A stretch of DNA of 9,115 nucleotides from contig CAIYCZ010000366.1 in NCBI GenBank assembly GCA_903924805.1, positions 1-9,115 on the forward strand. The letters are read 5' to 3'. Shown here one piece after another: positions 6,044 to 9,115 of this stretch. The position numbers and the translations under genes are program-made. Every line of letters starts with the position of its first letter. Position 1 is the stretch's first letter. This DNA comes from an uncultured delta proteobacterium (GTDB taxonomy: Bacteria; Desulfobacterota; WTBG01; CAIYCZ01). The notes under the pieces were generated by a model, which was not told the origin of the DNA, did not search any database, and saw only the letters and a list, made by a program, of their open reading frames with translations.

Positions 6044-6394
6044 TCAGTGGGCAACCATCCATACGCCGGCAATGATAAACGTAAAGCCGGCAATCTGGAT
6101 GAGTGTAATTGTTTCCTTGAGAAATAGCCACGAGGCTATAATTACAATAACATATCCTACACTTGTCATAATGGGATATGCAACACTCAAATTTAATTTG
6201 GTGAGCACAAAGCAATAGGCCGCAAGACCGATGGCAAAACAGATAATCCCGACAATCAGGACCGGGTTCAGGAGCATATTCAGCAAGAGGTCAACCAGGT
6301 TGGTACCCTGCTTTTCTTTCAGCATGCCAACTTTCATGAGTATATTTGCGACCGCGTTGAACGTGATGGCAAGAATGAGAATGATATAGCTCAT
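6044..6394 (-). CDS. Small four-helix DMT/SMR-like membrane protein
   Basis: A 116-residue integral membrane protein with four hydrophobic segments (about 2-22, 43-63, 71-92 and 97-114), the size and layout of small multidrug resistance and ArnE/ArnF-type subunits of the DMT superfamily. Family-like stretches are ANILMKVGML (16-25), LNLSVAYPIMTSVGYVIVII (67-86), and SWLFLKETITLIQIAG (88-103). The essential membrane glutamate of EmrE-type drug pumps aligns with Asn13, so proton-coupled drug export is unlikely. The ArnE/F side of the family flips undecaprenyl-linked aminoarabinose, which fits the ubiA-like polyprenyl-phosphate enzyme downstream on the same strand. ATG 6394 is chosen over the longer frame starting at 6421 because AAAGGAG lies just upstream. 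Such proteins usually work as dimers or paired subunits; no second subunit gene is visible here. Confidence 0.85.
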   Translation of the reverse strand: MSYIILILAITFNAVANILMKVGMLKEKQGTNLVDLLLNMLLNPVLIVGIICFAIGLAAYCFVLTKLNLSVAYPIMTSVGYVIVIIASWLFLKETITLIQIAGFTFIIAGVWMVAH

Positions 6395-6398
6395 ACAG

Positions 6399-6405
6399 CT
6401 CCTTT
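6399..6405 (-). promoter_or_regulatory. Strong ribosome binding site of the DMT gene
   Basis: AAAGGAG on the minus strand, 4 nt before ATG 6394. It fixes the start and removes nine residues from the longest possible frame. Confidence 0.75.
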
Positions 6406-6545
6406 CAAAAACTCTTATCAACCCGCAGATGGCATCGAATTCTATCCAATAGGATTAAATCATAGCGTAATCTAAAATTACAACACGAATAAAAATCTTT
6501 TTGAAATATAGAATCTGAAATCTGTTTTTAATAAAATTAACTGAT

Positions 6546-6573
6546 AGTATATTCATCATATATTGTTTGTCAA
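6546..6573 (-). promoter_or_regulatory. Sigma70-type promoter for the DMT gene
   Basis: On the minus strand, TTGACA (6573-6568) is followed after 16 bases by TATACT (6551-6546). The surroundings are AT-rich. Transcription would begin near 6539 and could run through the small DMT gene into the ubiA-like gene if the repeat region between them does not stop it. Confidence 0.6.
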
Positions 6574-6691
6574 TTAAAATGGCACAAGAGAAACAGGCAA
6601 AAAGCACATAAGAGTTAAGGAGCTATGGCGTTGCAGCTTTCATCATGTCAGATTGCTATGTACACATCCTGCAAAACCTTTCTTAAAGAAT

Positions 6692-6720
6692 TTGACAACA
6701 GCAATAAATATAAGTATAAA
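6692..6720 (+). promoter_or_regulatory. Sigma70-type promoter for purM
   Basis: TTGACA (6692-6697) and TATAAA (6715-6720) with a 17-base spacer, close to consensus. The start point would be near 6727, about 80 nt upstream of the purM ATG. No palindrome that could be a PurR-type operator is evident around it. Confidence 0.65.
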
Positions 6721-6809
6721 ATTACACGGTAACGATAGTACGTGAATTGTGCTGATGAAAAAACATTCAGGCTATGATGAAGATGCTGAGATAGAAAGAG
6801 AATGGAGAT

Positions 6810-7853
6810 ATGATAGCAAAAAAAAGCTACAAGGATGCAGGCGTTGACATTGAATCAGGAAATGAATTTGCTCGTGCCGTAAAAAAGCTCGTGAAACCGA
6901 CGCTGAGACCGGAGGTGCTTTCCGAGATTGGCGGATTTTCCGGCCTGTTTTCTGTCAACACAGAAAAATATCGCAACCCGGTGCTTGTTTCATCCACCGA
7001 CGGGGTTGGAACCAAGCTGCGCATCGCGTTCATGATGGACAGGCATGATACGATCGGCATTGACCTGGTGGCGATGTGTGTCAATGATATAGTGGTGCAG
7101 GGAGCAGAGCCGCTTTTTCTGCTTGATTATATTGCTACCGGCAAAATCAGGCAGGATGTTTTACTGGATGTGATAAAGGGCATTGTGCAGGGGTGCAAGG
7201 AAGCCGGCTGCTCTCTTATCGGAGGAGAGACTGCGGAAATGCCGTCATTCTACAAAGAAGGTGAATACGATCTGGCCGGTTTTGTGGTCGGGATGGTGGA
7301 ACGCGGCAAAATTATAGACGGCTCATCAATTACCGTGAATGACCGGCTTATTGGAATCAGCTCAAGCGGCCTGCACAGCAACGGATTTTCGCTGGTGCGG
7401 AAGGTATTATTTGAAGCGCAGGGAATGAAGGTACATGACCATGTTGAGGCGTTGGGCAAGACGCTGGGAGAGGAGCTGCTGATGCCTACCAGAATTTATG
7501 CCAAAACGATCAGCAATCTGTTGCGGGATTTTCAGATTCACGGAATGGCCCACATTACCGGCGGCGGGCTGATCGATAATGTGGAGCGGATACTTCCTCA
7601 TGGCTGCATGGCGCACATCAATCTGCACAGCTGGGAAACCCCGCCCGTTTTTACCTATCTGCAGCACATTGGAGATATTGAGCAGACAGAGATGCTCCGG
7701 ACATTTAATAACGGGATCGGCATGGTGCTGGCTGTGGCGGAGAAGGATGCGGAAGACATTCTCATCCAGCTCAAGGGATTAAAGGAAAAGGCATTTATTA
7801 TAGGTGAGATTGTCGAGCAGACAGACAGGGAAAAGCGGATTGAATTTTCTTGA
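6810..7853 (+). CDS. purM: Phosphoribosylformylglycinamidine cyclo-ligase
   Basis: AIR synthetase, the fifth step of purine synthesis: ATP-dependent ring closure of FGAM to 5-aminoimidazole ribonucleotide in the cytoplasm. The 347 residues match the usual length. The ATP-binding signature STDGVGTK is at 62-69, followed by IGIDLVAMCVNDIVVQGAEP (82-101), the GGETAEMP motif (138-145), GISSSGLHSNGFSLVRKVLF in the middle, LLMPTRIYAKTI, and HITGGGLIDNVERILP towards the C terminus. All key motifs are intact. ATG 6810 is preceded by GGAG at 6804-6807, a short spacing. Neighbours on both sides are on the other strand, so purM is a single-gene unit here, driven by the promoter at 6692-6720 and not part of a pur operon. 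Confidence 0.97.
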   Translation: MIAKKSYKDAGVDIESGNEFARAVKKLVKPTLRPEVLSEIGGFSGLFSVNTEKYRNPVLVSSTDGVGTKLRIAFMMDRHDTIGIDLVAMCVNDIVVQGAEPLFLLDYIATGKIRQDVLLDVIKGIVQGCKEAGCSLIGGETAEMPSFYKEGEYDLAGFVVGMVERGKIIDGSSITVNDRLIGISSSGLHSNGFSLVRKVLFEAQGMKVHDHVEALGKTLGEELLMPTRIYAKTISNLLRDFQIHGMAHITGGGLIDNVERILPHGCMAHINLHSWETPPVFTYLQHIGDIEQTEMLRTFNNGIGMVLAVAEKDAEDILIQLKGLKEKAFIIGEIVEQTDREKRIEFS

Positions 7854-7888
7854 ATACAGGAGACGGGATAACCCTGAGTATATTTAAT

Positions 7889-8563
7889 TTAATCCTTGAG
7901 TATTGCCAATACTGTTTTTCCTGCCGTTACCGTATCGCCTTTTTTTACCTTCACCTCTGTTGAGATGGGGCAGTAGACCTCTACCCGCGAACCAAATCGT
8001 ATCATACCGATTCTTTCTCCCTGCCCGAGTTCGTCCCGCAGTTTCTTATAAAAAACAATCCTGCGTGCAATAAGCCCGGCGATAAGCTTGACAGCAATTT
8101 TTCTCGATGAAGCTGTCGCATCCTTAATTCCGACAAACATGCTCTCATTATCGAGTGAGGCTTTTTCCTTGAAGGCGGAAATAAATTTACCGGGATGATA
8201 GTGGAGAAAATCAACAATCCCCTGTATGGGCGAGCGGTTAACATGTACATCAAACACCGACATGAAGATGCTGATGCGCTGTACCGTAGTCTTTACATAG
8301 AGGGGCTCTTCAACCTGCCGTATATCAATCACCCTTCCGTCTGCGGGGGAAATGAGGGCATTATGGTCATACGCCAGCGGGCGCTCCGGGTCTCTGAAAA
8401 AGTACGCCATGAACAGTGCAAGCACAAATACCACGAGCGATGTACTGCGGGTAATGGTTAGCCACGGTGCCGGCAGTATCCGTGAAACAGCATAGAGCAT
8501 TATTGAGATCAGTACGGTAACAATTATGAAGGGATAGCCTTCGCGTGCAATAAATGAAGCCAT
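7889..8563 (-). CDS. psd: Phosphatidylserine decarboxylase, short form
   Basis: Converts phosphatidylserine to phosphatidylethanolamine at the inner membrane. At 224 residues it is the short, membrane-anchored proenzyme found beside pssA in many bacteria. It starts with the family's IAREGYPF (5-12), then two hydrophobic segments (about 12-30 and 41-54), FFRDPERP (55-62), SPADG (72-76), FMSVFDVHVNRSPIQG (100-115) with His107, and FGS at 190-192. Self-cleavage between Gly191 and Ser192 makes the pyruvoyl cofactor, leaving a small alpha chain of about 33 residues. ATG 8563 fits the family N terminus, though its ribosome site is weak. It follows radA on the same strand after 41 bases, so it may be co-transcribed. 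No pssA follows; the next gene is the convergent purM, 35 bases away without a clear terminator. Confidence 0.95.
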   Translation of the reverse strand: MASFIAREGYPFIIVTVLISIMLYAVSRILPAPWLTITRSTSLVVFVLALFMAYFFRDPERPLAYDHNALISPADGRVIDIRQVEEPLYVKTTVQRISIFMSVFDVHVNRSPIQGIVDFLHYHPGKFISAFKEKASLDNESMFVGIKDATASSRKIAVKLIAGLIARRIVFYKKLRDELGQGERIGMIRFGSRVEVYCPISTEVKVKKGDTVTAGKTVLAILKD

Positions 8564-8604
8564 GGCAGGTGACTCTATGAACGTTATAAATTGTGTTCCT
8601 GTTT

Positions 8605-9115
8605 TTACTTTACCTTTTTATTGAAGAGTATTTCAACAGCTTCTTTAATCGTCTCAACACCAACTATTTCAACAGCCCCCTTTACCGGTGCATTCTTTAA
8701 ACTGTTTTTAGGAATAATGCAGCGGGAGAAGCCAAGCCGTTCAGCCTCTTTAAGACGAACCGGTATCTGGCTTATGGCGCGTACTTCACCGGTAAGTCCC
8801 ACTTCACCACACACCACGGTGCGGGGAGAAACAGGCTGGTCGAGCTTGCTTGAGGCGATGGAGATAATCACTCCCAGGTCAACGCCCGGTTCATTGAGGC
8901 GCACCCCCCCGGCAACATTGACAAAAACATCCTGATTATAAAGGGTCATCCCGAGCTTTTTTTCCAGCACTGCGACGAGCAGGGACGCCCGGTTGTGGTC
9001 AACCCCTATGGCGGTCCGCCGCGGCAGGGCAAGAGACGTCGGCGTTACCAGTGCCTGGATTTCGACCAGTATGGGCCTGGTTCCTTCAATGCTGGGAACC
9101 ACGACAGAGCCGGAC
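8605..9115 (-). CDS. radA: DNA repair protein RadA, C-terminal part
   Basis: RadA (Sms) is a RecA-like helicase that helps branch migration during recombinational repair. The window contains only its C-terminal 170 or so residues, the Lon-protease-like domain, and the frame stays open to the window edge. The GTG at 9102 is internal: the codons before it read SGSV and join to VVPSIEGTRPILVEIQALV, a typical RadA junction. Further landmarks are RRTAIGVDHNRASLLVAVLE, DVFVNVAGGVRLNEPGVDLG, VVCGEVGLTGEVRAI and AERLGFSRCIIPKN. As in other RadA proteins, the GPSAG-type serine of Lon is absent (PGVDLG here), so no protease activity is expected. The zinc finger, Walker motifs and KNRFG motif would lie beyond 9115. 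psd follows after 41 bases. Confidence 0.95.
   Translation of the reverse strand, partial: SGSVVVPSIEGTRPILVEIQALVTPTSLALPRRTAIGVDHNRASLLVAVLEKKLGMTLYNQDVFVNVAGGVRLNEPGVDLGVIISIASSKLDQPVSPRTVVCGEVGLTGEVRAISQIPVRLKEAERLGFSRCIIPKNSLKNAPVKGAVEIVGVETIKEAVEILFNKKVK

Larger units (their letters stand above)
6395..6809. other. AT-rich divergent promoter region
   Basis: These 415 bases separate the small DMT gene (minus) from purM (plus). They hold one good promoter for each side, giving leaders of roughly 145 nt for the DMT gene and roughly 80 nt for purM. I found no stem-loop structure that would make a convincing riboswitch, nor a clear operator. A 35-codon frame (6625-6732) is discussed among the rejected items. 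Confidence 0.6.

Noticed and set aside
6044..6394. Small DMT gene as an EmrE-type multidrug exporter.
   Set aside because: The essential Glu of the first helix is replaced by Asn13, so a drug/proton antiport role is not supported.
6625..6732. A 35-codon plus-strand frame (starting MALQLSSCQIAMYTSC) preceded by AAGGAG.
   Set aside because: The spacing from AAGGAG to ATG is only 2 nt, the frame runs through the purM -35 and -10 boxes, no upstream promoter for it is evident, and the peptide has no recognisable features. A leader peptide cannot be excluded, but chance is likelier.
7854..7888. The purM-psd convergent junction as a possible bidirectional terminator.
   Set aside because: Only 35 bases long; it shows near-repeated cctgagtat-like words in the same orientation but no stable hairpin with a T-run.

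Overview
The window reads as a stretch of chromosome from a Gram-negative bacterium. The evidence is a lipoprotein with a lipobox, a periplasmic solute-binding protein with a signal peptide, a SPOR-domain cell-envelope protein and a short-form phosphatidylserine decarboxylase. I cannot name the lineage. The CACAGAG-type extragenic repeats and the mixture of genes would suit a deltaproteobacterium-like or uncultured-phylum genome, but that is a guess.

Layout. Positions 2-589 (+) hold the C-terminal part of a SPOR-domain protein. Positions 725-4492 (-) hold a compact three-gene operon, transcribed tatT, tatP, tatQM. It encodes a TPR-protein-associated TRAP transporter (TRAP-T/TPAT): an outer-membrane-type lipoprotein of the TatT family, a DctP-like binding protein, and a fused DctQ-DctM permease. 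Positions 4820-5704 (-) encode a UbiA-superfamily enzyme of the decaprenyl-phosphate phosphoribosyltransferase type. Positions 6044-6394 (-) encode a four-helix small DMT/SMR-like protein that could be its flippase partner. The 339 bases between these two genes carry a palindromic CACAGAG repeat element of about 120 bp and a second small palindrome. Positions 6810-7853 (+) are purM. Positions 7889-8563 (-) are psd. Positions 8605-9115 (-) are the C-terminal third of radA, cut by the window edge.

Three sigma70-type promoters stand out: one for tatT (TTGACA-17-TATACT), one for the small DMT protein (TTGACA-16-TATACT) and one for purM (TTGACA-17-TATAAA).

The most interesting part is the TRAP-T operon. 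It is much richer in G+C (about 65-72% in two sampled 60-base lines, though one line near its upstream end is only 50%) than its surroundings (about 42-45% in sampled lines). It is bracketed by an 8-bp direct repeat (caaaggag at 701-708 and 4549-4556), and joining the flanks at that repeat gives an uninterrupted small reading frame. This suggests, but does not prove, acquisition as a block. The binding protein also lacks the arginine that most TRAP binding proteins use to hold carboxylates, so its ligand is probably not an ordinary organic acid.
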